Shown: positions 52,632 to 62,078, counted from the stretch's first letter. The stretch: DNA of 64,000 nucleotides from Xylanibacter muris (GCF_013166605.1 NZ_JABKKF010000003.1:62001-126000); one strand, 5' to 3'. The notes: generated by a model not told the origin, from the letters alone. Numbers and translations are program-made.

Positions 52632-54117
52632 AGTTTCTTTCGTTTAACAGTTTATCATAGTCAGTCGACAGCTTACATTGGAACTGCCAATCATAAAGCG
52701 TTGTACGGCGCAAAGTATAGTAATCCAACCAATATCTCTGCAACTGACTGACATATTGCGACTTGGCAGTCTCGGCCTCTTGCAGTGCAGTGTTAAGTTC
52801 GGTAACGCTAACCGTCCCTTCCTCAAACCTTCGTTTCGTCATCTCGTATCTCTCGGAAGAAATGTCACGGGCACGCTGTGCGGTACGGCATTGTTCTGAC
52901 TGACAGGCAAACTGCACAACCTGCTTTCTCACGTCCTGCACATATTCCTCGCGCTGCTGTTCCACCTGCAACCTCGCAAGTTCGAGATTGGCTTCAGCCA
53001 CACGCACACGTCCTTTGCTCACTCCCCAGTCGAATATGGGCAGCGACAACGTAAGCCCAACCTTCTCATTGTCCTTCAATCTGCCGTATGCGTCATGCAG
53101 ATTATCCGCAGTCTTGGTGAATCCAATCTCACTACGCAATTGTAGCTGTATGCCTTTCTGGGATTTGGCCTGAGCAAGCGATTTCCTTGCCTCGAGCTGT
53201 ATTAGATTCTGGTTCTGGCTGTGTGAGGAATTTGTAAGCGCATAGGCTATAGCATCGTTTACATTTATAATCACCTCAGGCACATCTGCCGGAACATCAA
53301 GTTCCACATTCTGATAGTTGGAAAGCCTAAGATAAGAGAACAGGTTGAACAAACAGTTATCAAGCTGAATCCTGTTGTTCGTCACGGCCACCTTGGCATT
53401 GAGCACCGAGAGTTCCAATTGAAGGATGTCGCTTTTATTTATAGTGCCAAGCTCAAAACGCTTCTGCGCCATCTCATACATCGTCCGCAAATCAGCATGA
53501 TTCTTTATGCTCTGCCTGTAATTTGTCTGTGCCGATATTGCTCCGAAGAAGAGCTGGGTGGCTGTAATAGTTACCTGTTCCATATTCTCGAGATATTCTT
53601 TTTTGGCAATGTCGTATTCCACGGGAGCGGTCTTACGCTGCCAATTAAGCGAGTTATATGAACGCAACGGCTGGGTGTATGTTATGCGCAAAGGTTGTGA
53701 ATTATAGGTGGTAAGATCGTAGTCGAACTGGTCGAGCCTGTAGAGATACGACTGAAGCGACACTGTTCCGCCCAACCACGGTATATGCTGGTCTACAGAC
53801 AACGTCATGTTGTTTGTCAGCGAATTATTGTCGACATAGTTTATAAGTCCGCTTTCAGAATTGCGCGTCTCAACCTTTGAATGGTCGAAATTAAGCAGAC
53901 TGCCGCCAAGATTCACCGATGGCAACAGCTCTGCCTTGAAAGAACGATAAGTCCAATAAGCTGCCACAAACCTGAATCTAGCAGACTGGGCATTGTGCGA
54001 ACGCTGCTTGGCAATAGTTATCACATCATTCAACGTAAGTGGTCTCTCGGCACAATGACACAGCAACGGTATCATAAACACAATACCCATCAAAAGTATC
54101 TTTCTTTTTATCATCAT
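52624..54117 (-). CDS. TolC-family outer-membrane channel
   Basis: A 497-residue protein with a signal peptide (ILLMGIVFMIPLLCHC) and LTLNDVITIAKQRSHNAQSAR, the usual start of the first helical repeat. Long helices and two beta-hairpin segments alternate as in TolC. The second half repeats the first (SKGRVRVAEANLELARLQVE). It is the first gene of the four-gene efflux operon, with a good promoter about 110 bases upstream. Confidence 0.92.
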   Translation of the reverse strand: MMIKRKILLMGIVFMIPLLCHCAERPLTLNDVITIAKQRSHNAQSARFRFVAAYWTYRSFKAELLPSVNLGGSLLNFDHSKVETRNSESGLINYVDNNSLTNNMTLSVDQHIPWLGGTVSLQSYLYRLDQFDYDLTTYNSQPLRITYTQPLRSYNSLNWQRKTAPVEYDIAKKEYLENMEQVTITATQLFFGAISAQTNYRQSIKNHADLRTMYEMAQKRFELGTINKSDILQLELSVLNAKVAVTNNRIQLDNCLFNLFSYLRLSNYQNVELDVPADVPEVIINVNDAIAYALTNSSHSQNQNLIQLEARKSLAQAKSQKGIQLQLRSEIGFTKTADNLHDAYGRLKDNEKVGLTLSLPIFDWGVSKGRVRVAEANLELARLQVEQQREEYVQDVRKQVVQFACQSEQCRTAQRARDISSERYEMTKRRFEEGTVSVTELNTALQEAETAKSQYVSQLQRYWLDYYTLRRTTLYDWQFQCKLSTDYDKLLNERNYE

Positions 54118-54222
54118 ACCGGCATTTGTTTAAAACTATACACAACTGCGATATGCCAATATATCATTATTGTATCCATACGATAAATATTCTTTAAAGC
54201 GCTTTGTCGGTTCTTTTGATTG

Positions 54223-54254
54223 CAAATATAGACATTATAATCTTTAATGACAAA
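54223..54254 (-). promoter_or_regulatory. Promoter of the efflux operon
   Basis: On the minus strand TTTG (54251-54254) and TATATTTG (54223-54230) are 20 bases apart. The TolC start codon lies about 105 bases downstream. No regulator gene is adjacent. Confidence 0.65.
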
Positions 54255-54822
54255 GAAAACGTAAACTTTTTATTTCAAAGTGTTACATTGTCAAAAACGC
54301 TTAATAACTGATTATCATACACATACACAAAAACGCCCTTTATATGGCATCTAAAAATGTAACAAACACACTTACTTGTTTTTTATAAAAGTCCTTTTTT
54401 CTTTATTATTCGATATTCATATATGTAGAATCGTACACGTCTTTAATAAAAATAGAATATCTAAAAAAACGATAATCGGAATCTTTGATTCACATTTTAT
54501 GGAATATATCAAACTGTTGACATAAAAACAGACTTCTTTATAATATTACAACTGCAATAGGAGTATATATAAAGGTATAAGAGAGAGAAAGATATAACCA
54601 TAAGTATGGATTGTATATAAAGCTCCTCACCTCATAAAGCCAATAAAGGAAAAGACATAGCTCTATGGCATACAGAGAATACTATAAAATAAAAACGTGG
54701 AAAAAGAGCCGATTCTTGTTACCGACAATAATTCAAGTACTTTTATGTCTTTTGTTTGTCAAAAAGGCCGTTTGTTTACTGTTTGACGTGTATTTTGAAA
54801 AAGGCCTCAGGTAAATACCCAC
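54255..54822. other. Gene-free AT-rich spacer
   Basis: About 570 bases between the efflux operon promoter and the end of the broken regulator gene. A nine-base AAAAAGGCC appears twice near 54763 and 54797. I see no gene, RNA or clear terminator. Confidence 0.35.
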
Positions 54823-55712
54823 TTATCCGTCTTTCTGTTGCTGTTTTTGGCCCGAATCTCTCATTCTCGACTTCATGGCCCTGACAGCTCCCGGTGAAGT
54901 TGACATCTTTGCGGCTATATCCTTCTCATTCATGCTCATATCGGTCAGAATGCTGTATATACTCCAGTTTGTGGTAGTGTTTTCAGGAAGCTCGAAGCCG
55001 TTGTTTGTCATGATGTAATATTTGATAAGGCCTCCTTCTCTGTCTTTTTCCATGTCTGCATGTTCCCGTTTTCCATTTATGTACAGATATAGTCTGTGTC
55101 CTTCCACAAAGATGTCCGTCGTGTTCCGCTCTGCCCTGATGATATTCCTCCTGTTTTCTTCCTCAAGCTGTCTTATCCTCTTTTTCCGGTTCTCTGAGAT
55201 TATTTTTATGTCCGTTTCTTTCTTCTCCAGCCTTTCAATCTTCCTCGCGGACGTATCCACATCCCTCTTGTTCTCGCCAATGAGCTCCCGCTGCCTGTCT
55301 ATCTGTTCCCTCTGTTTGTATATTGTCTTTTCCATCTTTACTTTCCTGTGTCTGTACAGGCCGGTGGTGGCCGTTGTCAGCCAGGAACACGGCCCTTGAA
55401 ATAATAAGGCCTTGCCAGTTTTTCCTTGTCGTCGGTTTCCATATAGTGTGTCAGGTTTTCCGCGATCTGTGCACTGTCCGTCCAGCTGTCGTCTTTCCAG
55501 AAATGCAGTTGTGTATACAGCAGATTGTAGTATGCCTTATTGTTCTTGTCCTTTATCTTCGTGGTGTCAAAGTCCGATATTGCCATGTATGCGGAATCAT
55601 ACATGTTTTTAGTTATAAGCGAATCTATTGCAGACAGTTTTGTGGTGCAGTCATTGTTTCCGCAACCTATAATAAATAATGTGGAAACTAAAAAGGTTAA
55701 TAGCTTTTTCAT
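54823..55712 (-). pseudogene. TPR/HTH regulator, broken by a central deletion (cassette 1)
   Basis: Both ends match the intact regulator at 60124-61749. The N-terminal fragment (lipobox KLLTFLVSTLFIIGC, then TPR-like helices) runs to YYFKGR, where it meets a stop at about 55377. Reading resumes in another frame at LYRHRKVKMEKTIYKQ (about 55345), matching LYRYRKGKMKKTIYKQ in the intact gene, and continues to a clear HTH end (KDIAAKMSTSPGAVRAMKSR). About 270 codons are missing, including most TPRs and the membrane helix, and the frames do not join. Either half could still be made as a short protein, but the membrane signalling architecture is lost. Confidence 0.85.
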
Positions 55713-55802
55713 TGTTTTTGGTATGTTGTTTTTTGCAGATATTATGAGAACCGCACGCAATCAAGCTTGTTTTTGAATTTGCACGGTTAAGCGTTAATAA
55801 TG

Positions 55803-55833
55803 CAAAAATACGTATATTTGTGGACAGACAAAG
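55803..55833 (-). promoter_or_regulatory. Promoter of the regulator gene, cassette 1
   Basis: On the minus strand TTTG (about 55829-55832) and TATTTTTG (55803-55810) are 18 bases apart, about 90 bases before the start at 55712. The same sequence serves the intact regulator at 61840-61870. Confidence 0.5.
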
Positions 55834-55963
55834 AAACATGGAGTTTTATTTGTTACATTTTTAAGGTCAAATACAGTATGGTTTTCAAACCAAGTGATTG
55901 ATAGTGAACGTTTTTGGTCTTTTTTACACTGTAACACTTTGTAAAAAATATATTTTGATTTTC

Positions 55964-55994
55964 TTGGCGCAACTCGTTTAAATTCATATATTTG
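55964..55994 (+). promoter_or_regulatory. Promoter of cassette 1 operon
   Basis: TTG (55964-55966) and TATATTTG (55987-55994) are 20 bases apart. The DUF3244 start is 47 bases downstream. An identical copy precedes cassette 2. Confidence 0.7.
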
Positions 55995-56041
55995 CAGCAC
56001 GTTTTTTATTCAAACTACTGTTAAACTTAAATTTAAATGTC

Positions 56042-56413
56042 ATGAGGAAACAAACTTTAATCATGTGTCTCGCCGTCTTTTCAATGTCACTCGGCATGTT
56101 TGCCGGACCGACAATAACAAAGGATAAAACAAGCAATGAGAACAAGCCAAGAAACGAGGCCGCTACCGACACAACGACAGTAATCGGATTCGACGGTTAT
56201 AATACAGTTGAAATAGACTTCAACAAAGAGTCTGATGGAGTAAAGATTAAGATTTACCAGCGCGACAGTCTGGTTTATGAGGATACCGATAATGTGAAAG
56301 CCGGTACCACTCTCTGTTATACTATAGGGAACACCAAGGATAAGGTTTTCGACATTGTCGTTGAGAGCAACGGTAAGGAAGAGGCATCCGAATCCATAAT
56401 GGTACACTATTAA
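56042..56413 (+). CDS. DUF3244 family secreted protein (cassette 1)
   Basis: A 123-residue protein with a signal peptide (TLIMCLAVFSMSLGMFAG). The mature part resembles DUF3244, a small Bacteroidetes immunoglobulin-like beta-sandwich family (VKIKIYQRDSLVYEDTDN, then CYTIGNTKDKVFDIVVES). The function is unknown. It is the first gene of the divergent operon facing the TPR/HTH regulator. The protein is identical to the cassette 2 copy at 62079-62450. Confidence 0.85.
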   Translation: MRKQTLIMCLAVFSMSLGMFAGPTITKDKTSNENKPRNEAATDTTTVIGFDGYNTVEIDFNKESDGVKIKIYQRDSLVYEDTDNVKAGTTLCYTIGNTKDKVFDIVVESNGKEEASESIMVHY

Positions 56414-56420
56414 CCGTTCG

Positions 56421-56999
56421 ATGAAATTTCTTGCTGTAATATTGTTGCCACTTGTCGGGCTGTTTGTTTCCTGCGGCGGCTCAACAGAAATCAAAGACAG
56501 TCTTGACGCAATGCTGTCTCATCCTGTCAGGTTAAGTCTTGACAGGATGAAGTGCAGCTATCGTGGCAGTGATACCTTGATGGCGGACAGCATAAAGCCT
56601 GATTTGCGTCTTGTGGTATATGTAGACTCATCGGAGTGTTCTTCTTGCGTATTAGACCAGATGTATCATTGGAATGAAATGCTTTCAGAGTCACGCAAAT
56701 ATGACGGCCGGTTACAATATGTGTTTATTGTCGCTCCCCGTCCGTCGCAGCTTGAGGACGCCCGGCTTTCTTTGGAGTATTGTGGACTGCAAAGTCCGGT
56801 GTATGTGGACACCGGTTTCGTTTTCCGTTGTTCAAATCCTTGGTTTCCATCCGGCAGGATGTATCATACGTTTCTTCTGAACCGTAATGACAGTGTGCTG
56901 TTGGTAGGAAGTCCGTTGGATAATCCTAATATAAACGAATTATTCACGCGGACGGTAAAGTCCGTAATTACAAACAATAGTAAAAATAATAAATTATGA
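56421..56999 (+). CDS. Thioredoxin-like lipoprotein with CxxC (cassette 1)
   Basis: A 192-residue lipoprotein: LAVILLPLVGLFVSCGG gives a lipobox with Cys18. LVVYVDSSECSSCVLDQM holds Cys73 and Cys76 in a CxxC, preceded by the strand usual for thioredoxin-like folds. The second half has the expected strand-helix pattern (MYHTFLLNRNDSVLLVGSP). It probably handles disulfide bonds in the periplasm; the cysteine-rich peptide encoded next is a candidate substrate. Its stop overlaps the next start by 4 bases. Identical to the copy at 62458-63036. Confidence 0.8.
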   Translation: MKFLAVILLPLVGLFVSCGGSTEIKDSLDAMLSHPVRLSLDRMKCSYRGSDTLMADSIKPDLRLVVYVDSSECSSCVLDQMYHWNEMLSESRKYDGRLQYVFIVAPRPSQLEDARLSLEYCGLQSPVYVDTGFVFRCSNPWFPSGRMYHTFLLNRNDSVLLVGSPLDNPNINELFTRTVKSVITNNSKNNKL

Positions 57000-57307
57000 G
57001 ACGAGAATTAAAGTTTGCACTTTGTGCTGTAGTGTTGGTTTGCAGTGGTATCACCGGTTATTTGTCTATACCAAAGACACAAGACAGTAACATGCTGATG
57101 GAGAATGTGGAGGCGTTGGCACATGATGAGAATCCCAATAATTGTTGGGAAGGAAAAGATGAAATAACGTATCCTGTATATATGAAAATTTATGATTCTC
57201 AAAAACAAGAATATGTTGATAGTATTATTGGCTATAGAAAATGTATTGACTGTTTTGGTTACAAGAAAGGATGTGTTGAGTGTTATCCAAGAGATTTTCC
57301 ATGTTAG
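56996..57307 (+). CDS. NVEALA peptide 1 (six cysteines)
   Basis: A 103-residue precursor-like protein. Residues 1-24 form a hydrophobic export segment (KFALCAVVLVCSGITGYL), and 33-42 read MLMENVEALA, the defining motif of the Bacteroidetes NVEALA family. After this the core is small and cysteine-rich: C50, C83, C86, C93, C96 and C103, with two CxxC pairs. Start and stop of the neighbour overlap (ATGA). The first 42 residues are nearly identical to peptide 3 but the core is unrelated. The likely product is a secreted disulfide-bonded peptide; function unknown. Confidence 0.8.
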   Translation: MRRELKFALCAVVLVCSGITGYLSIPKTQDSNMLMENVEALAHDENPNNCWEGKDEITYPVYMKIYDSQKQEYVDSIIGYRKCIDCFGYKKGCVECYPRDFPC

Positions 57308-57328
57308 TTTTATAAAAAATAGAAAATA

Positions 57329-57658
57329 ATGAAAAAGTATATATTGGTGTGTCTTGTTTTATCATTGTTTGTTTATGTCTTTTTACAAGACAACTTTCTT
57401 TTTGGTAATAGAAAAGAAAGTATGATGATAAATAATGTAGAAGCATTAAGTCAAGGTGAAAACTATGGCTCGACAGCAGAAATGAAGAGAGTACGCACGG
57501 AAAGTAACTTTATGTATTATGAGACTGAAGAAACAGATAGTTGCGTATATGTGTATAAATGTTATTGGATAGTTGAATATGTTGATTGTATCGGAAAGGG
57601 GAAACTTCCATGTGAAGAGACTGTAATAGACAGAGGAATAGAAAAAGAGCTTTTATGA
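57329..57658 (+). CDS. NVEALA peptide 2 (four cysteines)
   Basis: A 109-residue protein with a hydrophobic start (YILVCLVLSLFVYVFL) and the motif NNVEALSQGE at residues 35-44, a clear NVEALA variant. The core has four cysteines (C72, C78, C87, C95) and a charged end. It is much more diverged from peptide 1 than peptide 3 is. The last bases overlap the start of the propeller gene by 4 (57655-57658), so translation is coupled. Confidence 0.75.
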   Translation: MKKYILVCLVLSLFVYVFLQDNFLFGNRKESMMINNVEALSQGENYGSTAEMKRVRTESNFMYYETEETDSCVYVYKCYWIVEYVDCIGKGKLPCEETVIDRGIEKELL

Positions 57659-58791
57659 TGAGAAAACTATATGCATTAATGGTTTGTATGCTGTTTGCGT
57701 CCTGTTCGGAAAAAGTGTACAATAATGCTCCTGTACTAAGTATAACGGAAGAGAGCGGCAAACTTGTCGACACTTTATTTACCTGCGATATGCAGGAGAT
57801 AAAGCTTGAGACCAATCATGAGTGTGCAATAAGCGCAATAGAGAAAATAATACTGCATGACAGCATATATTATATAAAGGACATCCGTCAGGACAAGGTC
57901 TTCATGTTCGGTGAAGACGGTCATCATATCCGTACAATAAAAGACATAGGCCGTGGACATGGAGAGTATATAAATCTTATAGATGTAGCAATAGACCGGC
58001 ATGCCGGCGAGCTACTGCTTCTTGTTTCTCCTAACGGAATTATGCACTATACCGTTGACGGAAAATTCAAATACCGTCAGAATCTGGACAGGCCTTATAC
58101 TGATATCAGTTGTGACAAGAATCATTATTATCTTCGTTGTGAGACTTATGCCAACAAAAATCAGGTGGGGCATTCGGTCACTGTAATGGATAAGAAAGAC
58201 GGACATGTTTCCGACCAGTTAAAACTTGATGCCGAACATGCTCCGTTTTGTTCTTTCGGCCCACGTATGTATGATTGTGGCGACAGACGGTTCTTCACGC
58301 GTTTCTTCGATGATACAGTATACGAACTGGCGGATGGCGGTGTGACGCCTGCATACAGCATCGGATTTGGGAAATATTCTTTTTCCACGGATATGCTTGA
58401 CGGGCGGATTGATTGCGACAAACTTTTTGGTAAAGCGCGGAAGAGCAAATCGGTCTATGCCGTTTCCAAATTAAAGGCCGGTAAGAGATTCATGCTGTTT
58501 TCTTCCAATCTCTTCGACATTTTCGTATATGACGTGTTGGAGGGCCGCGGCATTCATTCCTTTGCCAATCCGTGGTGTTCAGACATGAACCTCCAATGGG
58601 AATACCATCCTTTAGAGGGCACAACGGATAAGATTTGCGGAGTGGTAAGGTCTTCGGTATTTTCTTCCATGAAGAAGATAATAAAAGAAAACCTCTCTCT
58701 TCGTGACAGGTTCAGCGAGGAAGCTATCAGGGTTGCCGACAGATTCAATGACGGTGACAATCCTCTTATTCTAATATATACTTTGAAATAA
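57655..58791 (+). CDS. 6-bladed beta-propeller lipoprotein (BF3164-like), first
   Basis: A 378-residue lipoprotein (ALMVCMLFASCSE, Cys17). The body has repeated blade-like units, with DIGRGHGEYINLIDVAID near residue 95 as the most conserved part; the same GxGHGEY block occurs in its neighbour. These proteins in Bacteroidetes are commonly found beside NVEALA genes. A surface or periplasmic role in peptide binding, immunity or uptake is plausible. Its stop overlaps the next start (TAATG). Confidence 0.82.
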   Translation: MMRKLYALMVCMLFASCSEKVYNNAPVLSITEESGKLVDTLFTCDMQEIKLETNHECAISAIEKIILHDSIYYIKDIRQDKVFMFGEDGHHIRTIKDIGRGHGEYINLIDVAIDRHAGELLLLVSPNGIMHYTVDGKFKYRQNLDRPYTDISCDKNHYYLRCETYANKNQVGHSVTVMDKKDGHVSDQLKLDAEHAPFCSFGPRMYDCGDRRFFTRFFDDTVYELADGGVTPAYSIGFGKYSFSTDMLDGRIDCDKLFGKARKSKSVYAVSKLKAGKRFMLFSSNLFDIFVYDVLEGRGIHSFANPWCSDMNLQWEYHPLEGTTDKICGVVRSSVFSSMKKIIKENLSLRDRFSEEAIRVADRFNDGDNPLILIYTLK

Positions 58792-60011
58792 TGAACAACA
58801 AAGTCAAGTTCCTTTTAAACATTTCTTTTGCAGCGGCTCTTTGTAGCTGTAGCGTAGACCGTGTCGTTTCTGTAGCACATAGTGTTGATGTCGCAAAAAT
58901 CAATATCGACAGTGCATTGAAAGAGAAATCGGTTAGAATGTCTTCCTATTTCAAGGCTCCCAAGACCATAATATTGGAGACCGGTCCGGAGTCTGCCATA
59001 GGCGAGGTTCGTTCCATGGAGATGTTTGAAGGCAAGATATTTGTTTTGGACACTAAGTCTCAGGCGTTGTTTGTTTTTGACGGCAATGGCAAGTATCTGC
59101 ATAAGATAGGCCGCAGGGGTAAGGGCCATGGCGAGTATGTGGATCTTTCCGATTTTTCCATAGACAGGAAGAACGGTATAATCTACCTGTGGGACGAGGC
59201 TCTCGACATGGCCCATAAGTATAATATAAGCGATGGCGGTTATGTCTCATCCATAAAGACGGAACGTAACGGCTACAACAGTTACTACATGCAATATCTT
59301 GACGGCCGTCTGTTTGTAAACCGCACCTCATTGGATGTTTCCGGTGACAATTATATGTTGAAGGAAATCGACTGTGAGACGGGTGTTCAGCAGGCATCCC
59401 TGTTGAGTGCCGGCAGTTACAATAAAGGGTGGAATGTTCCTTTACGGTTGCCACACAGCATGTTTTATTCAAAGAACACAGATTCTCCTAAGTATATAGA
59501 AATGTTTTCCGACACGATAGTTTCAATTACTCCCGAGGGTATTGTGCCGTCGTATGTCATTCAGAGTAAGGATTTTGCCACAGCGGAAGAAGTCGCGCGT
59601 ATACTTGAAAAACGGAAAGAAGGTGACCGTAATACGGATTTTGCTGAATTGTATGGCAAAAAACGGGTATTCTCATTTTCCCAGTTTGTTGAGTTTGGAA
59701 ATAAAATTTGTTTAAAGTTTTATATGGGGGCGGATAGATATTATCTTCTTTATGACAAGAAGACCAAGGAGACGGTAGTTACCAATATGCTTGTTGATGA
59801 TTATATTTATGAAAATAACTTTATTCCAATGGATTTGTGTTATAGCGATGAGAAAGGTGTCATAGCGTTGTTGAATTCAGAGTATATACATCCTTTTGTA
59901 AAACATATCATTTCAGAAGGCCTGCTTGACAAGAATATCGACCAGTATGAGCGTTTGATGAATCTCACAGAGGAATCAAATCCCGTATTATTCTATCATG
60001 AACTGAAGTGA
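58791..60011 (+). CDS. 6-bladed beta-propeller lipoprotein (BF3164-like), second
   Basis: A 406-residue lipoprotein ([14 protein letters not shown]). It carries the same RRGKGHGEYVDLSDFSIDR segment as the preceding protein, with blade repeats throughout (KIFVLDTKSQALFVFDGNG). Sequence similarity to the first is low outside this motif, so they probably recognise different ligands. It ends cassette 1 and is followed by a hairpin terminator shared with the convergent regulator gene. Confidence 0.82.
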   Translation: MNNKVKFLLNISFAAALCSCSVDRVVSVAHSVDVAKINIDSALKEKSVRMSSYFKAPKTIILETGPESAIGEVRSMEMFEGKIFVLDTKSQALFVFDGNGKYLHKIGRRGKGHGEYVDLSDFSIDRKNGIIYLWDEALDMAHKYNISDGGYVSSIKTERNGYNSYYMQYLDGRLFVNRTSLDVSGDNYMLKEIDCETGVQQASLLSAGSYNKGWNVPLRLPHSMFYSKNTDSPKYIEMFSDTIVSITPEGIVPSYVIQSKDFATAEEVARILEKRKEGDRNTDFAELYGKKRVFSFSQFVEFGNKICLKFYMGADRYYLLYDKKTKETVVTNMLVDDYIYENNFIPMDLCYSDEKGVIALLNSEYIHPFVKHIISEGLLDKNIDQYERLMNLTEESNPVLFYHELK

Positions 60012-60034
60012 CAATAATATGATATAGAGTTTCA

Positions 60035-60094
60035 GAGGGTGTGTCAAAATCCTATAATTAGGCATCGCTTTGTTGGGTATTTTGCCACACCCTC
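60035..60094. terminator. Bidirectional terminator between cassettes
   Basis: GAGGGTGTGTCAAAAT (60035-60050) and ATTTTGCCACACCCTC (60079-60094) pair over 16 bases with one mismatch, separated by 28 bases. It sits between the convergent propeller and regulator genes. Confidence 0.75.
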
Positions 60095-60123
60095 ATGTCT
60101 TTTCATGCCAGTCTATCCTTTGT

Positions 60124-61749
60124 TTATTGTTGTTCGGACATTCTCGATTTCATTGTTCTGAGTGCTCCTGACGACAACGCCATTTTCTCTACAATCTCCT
60201 TTTCTTCAAATTTCATATCTGCCAGTATTCGGTAAATGCTTTGGTTGGCAGTATAGTTTTCCGGCAGTGTGAAATCCTTGTTTATCGTGGTGTAGTACTC
60301 GATGAACGCCTCTTTTTCCGTCTTTCTCCATTCCTTTGTTCTCCCGTTGTCTTCTTTAATCTTATTGTACAGCCTGTATCCCAAAGAAATTCTGTCGGCC
60401 ATGTTTTGCTCCGCCTTGATGATGTTCCTGTTGTTTTCGTTTTCAAGCTGTTTTATTCTCTTTTTCTGGTTCTCGGAGATAGTTTTCATGTCTGTTTCCT
60501 TTTTCTCCAGTTTTTTGATTTTCTTGGCTACCGCCTCCGCCTCCTTCCTGTTTTCTCCAAGCTGTTCCTGCTGTTCTTCTATCAGTTCCTTCTGCTTGTA
60601 TATTGTCTTTTTCATCTTTCCTTTCCTGTATCTGTACAAGGAGACAATGGTTATTGTCACCATCAACATAATCACGGCTGTTATTACGGCGGTAGTCTTT
60701 CCGTTTTCCGCCTTTTCCACGTTCCTGTCTGCCTCAAACCTCGCCTGCACCTCCTTCACACTGTCCGCCTCCCATTTCCTTTGCAGCATATTGTCGAGGA
60801 CCAATATGCTGTCCGCCAGCTCCGCCGCCTCTTCAGCGGCTCCGATGCCGAGCTTGTACTCTCGCATGTCGTTCATGATATTTATTCGTGTATGCATGTC
60901 GTCTCCGCATATCTCCAGTCCTTGTCTCCATGCTTTCACGGCATTGGTGAAATCACGCTCTTCAAGATATATTGCCGCCAATACACGGTATGTTGTGGCA
61001 AGTGGTTTTATTTTCAACGACCGTAACACATACCGCATTGCCTTGTCCGTCCCCCATAATTCGTATTCGGTTCCAAGATTGGCCAGGAATATGGCCTGTT
61101 CCTCTTCCGGTATGTACTTAAGCAATGGAATATATTTCTTTTTATAATATAAAGAGCTGTCTGTGTGGCCATCACGTCCGAAAAGAAACGCCAAATTGTT
61201 GTAAGTGGAAATCAGCTGTTCCTTATCGCCCGATATCTTGGCATATTCAACGGCACGTCTGCTATACGGGAATGCGCTTTTGATTTCTCCGCCGTCAGAG
61301 TTCAAACATGATATTGTCATCTGTATTCTGCTCTTTAACAAGTAATCGCTTGTTTCTTCCGAATGGTGTTCCGCATGTTTCAGCATCAGTATAGCCTCTT
61401 TGAGATTTCCGCATCTTCCTGATATCCGTCCATAGAAATAATATGCCCTCGCCAATTTTTCCTTGTCATCCGTGTCTGAATAATGCTTTATGCTTTTAGA
61501 TATACCGGTGCTGTCGGTCCAATCGGCATCTTTCCAAAAGCGTAGCTGGGTATACAGCAGATTGTAGTATGCCTTATTGTTCTTGTCCTTTATCTTCGTG
61601 GTGTCAAAGTCCGATATTGCCATGTATGCGGAATCATACATGTTTTTAGTTATAAGCGAATCTATTGCAGACAGTTTTGTGGTGCAGTCATTGTTTCCGC
61701 AACCTATAATAAATAATGTGGAAACTAAAAAGGTTAATAGCTTTTTCAT
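60124..61749 (-). CDS. Membrane TPR/HTH regulator (cassette 2, intact)
   Basis: About 541 residues from the ATG at 61749, which gives a lipobox (STLFIIGC, Cys17). Residues about 20-340 hold several TPR-like helical pairs, which would face the periplasm. A single membrane helix at about 352-372 (AVITAVIMLMVTITIVSLY) is followed by a basic turn, a long coiled coil (about 380-465), and a C-terminal HTH (MKFEEKEIVEKMALSSGALRTMKSRM) resembling sigma region 4 or LuxR. The layout predicts a sensor that binds a periplasmic ligand and regulates DNA directly. It faces the divergent operon at 62079. Confidence 0.85.
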   Translation of the reverse strand: MKKLLTFLVSTLFIIGCGNNDCTTKLSAIDSLITKNMYDSAYMAISDFDTTKIKDKNNKAYYNLLYTQLRFWKDADWTDSTGISKSIKHYSDTDDKEKLARAYYFYGRISGRCGNLKEAILMLKHAEHHSEETSDYLLKSRIQMTISCLNSDGGEIKSAFPYSRRAVEYAKISGDKEQLISTYNNLAFLFGRDGHTDSSLYYKKKYIPLLKYIPEEEQAIFLANLGTEYELWGTDKAMRYVLRSLKIKPLATTYRVLAAIYLEERDFTNAVKAWRQGLEICGDDMHTRINIMNDMREYKLGIGAAEEAAELADSILVLDNMLQRKWEADSVKEVQARFEADRNVEKAENGKTTAVITAVIMLMVTITIVSLYRYRKGKMKKTIYKQKELIEEQQEQLGENRKEAEAVAKKIKKLEKKETDMKTISENQKKRIKQLENENNRNIIKAEQNMADRISLGYRLYNKIKEDNGRTKEWRKTEKEAFIEYYTTINKDFTLPENYTANQSIYRILADMKFEEKEIVEKMALSSGALRTMKSRMSEQQ

Positions 61750-61839
61750 TGTTTTTGGTATGTTGTTTTTTGCAGATATTATGAGAACCGCACGCAATCA
61801 AGCTTGTTTTTGAATTTGCACGGTTAAGCGTTAATAATG

Positions 61840-61870
61840 CAAAAATACGTATATTTGTGGACAGACAAAG
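61840..61870 (-). promoter_or_regulatory. Promoter of the intact regulator gene
   Basis: Same sequence as at 55803-55833: minus-strand TATTTTTG with a TTTG 18 bases upstream, about 90 bases before the start at 61749. Confidence 0.5.
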
Positions 61871-62000
61871 AAACATGGAGTTTTATTTGTTACATTTTTA
61901 AGGTCAAATACAGTATGGTTTTCAAACCAAGTGATTGATAGTGAACGTTTTTGGTCTTTTTTACACTGTAACACTTTGTAAAAAATATATTTTGATTTTC

Positions 62001-62031
62001 TTGGCGCAACTCGTTTAAATTCATATATTTG
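62001..62031 (+). promoter_or_regulatory. Promoter of cassette 2 operon
   Basis: Identical to 55964-55994: TTG, 20 bases, TATATTTG (62024-62031), 47 bases before the DUF3244 start. Confidence 0.7.
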
Positions 62032-62078
62032 CAGCACGTTTTTTATTCAAACTACTGTTAAACTTAAATTTAAATGTC

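Larger units (their letters stand above)
55513..57120. repeat. 1.6-kb direct repeat, copy 1
   Basis: This stretch is repeated at 61550-63157 (offset 6037). By eye it is identical from 55513 to 57069; only two substitutions follow (57070 and one near 57085) before the match ends at 57120. It covers the regulator 5' end, both divergent promoters, the DUF3244 and thioredoxin-like genes, and the NVEALA leader. Confidence 0.93.
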
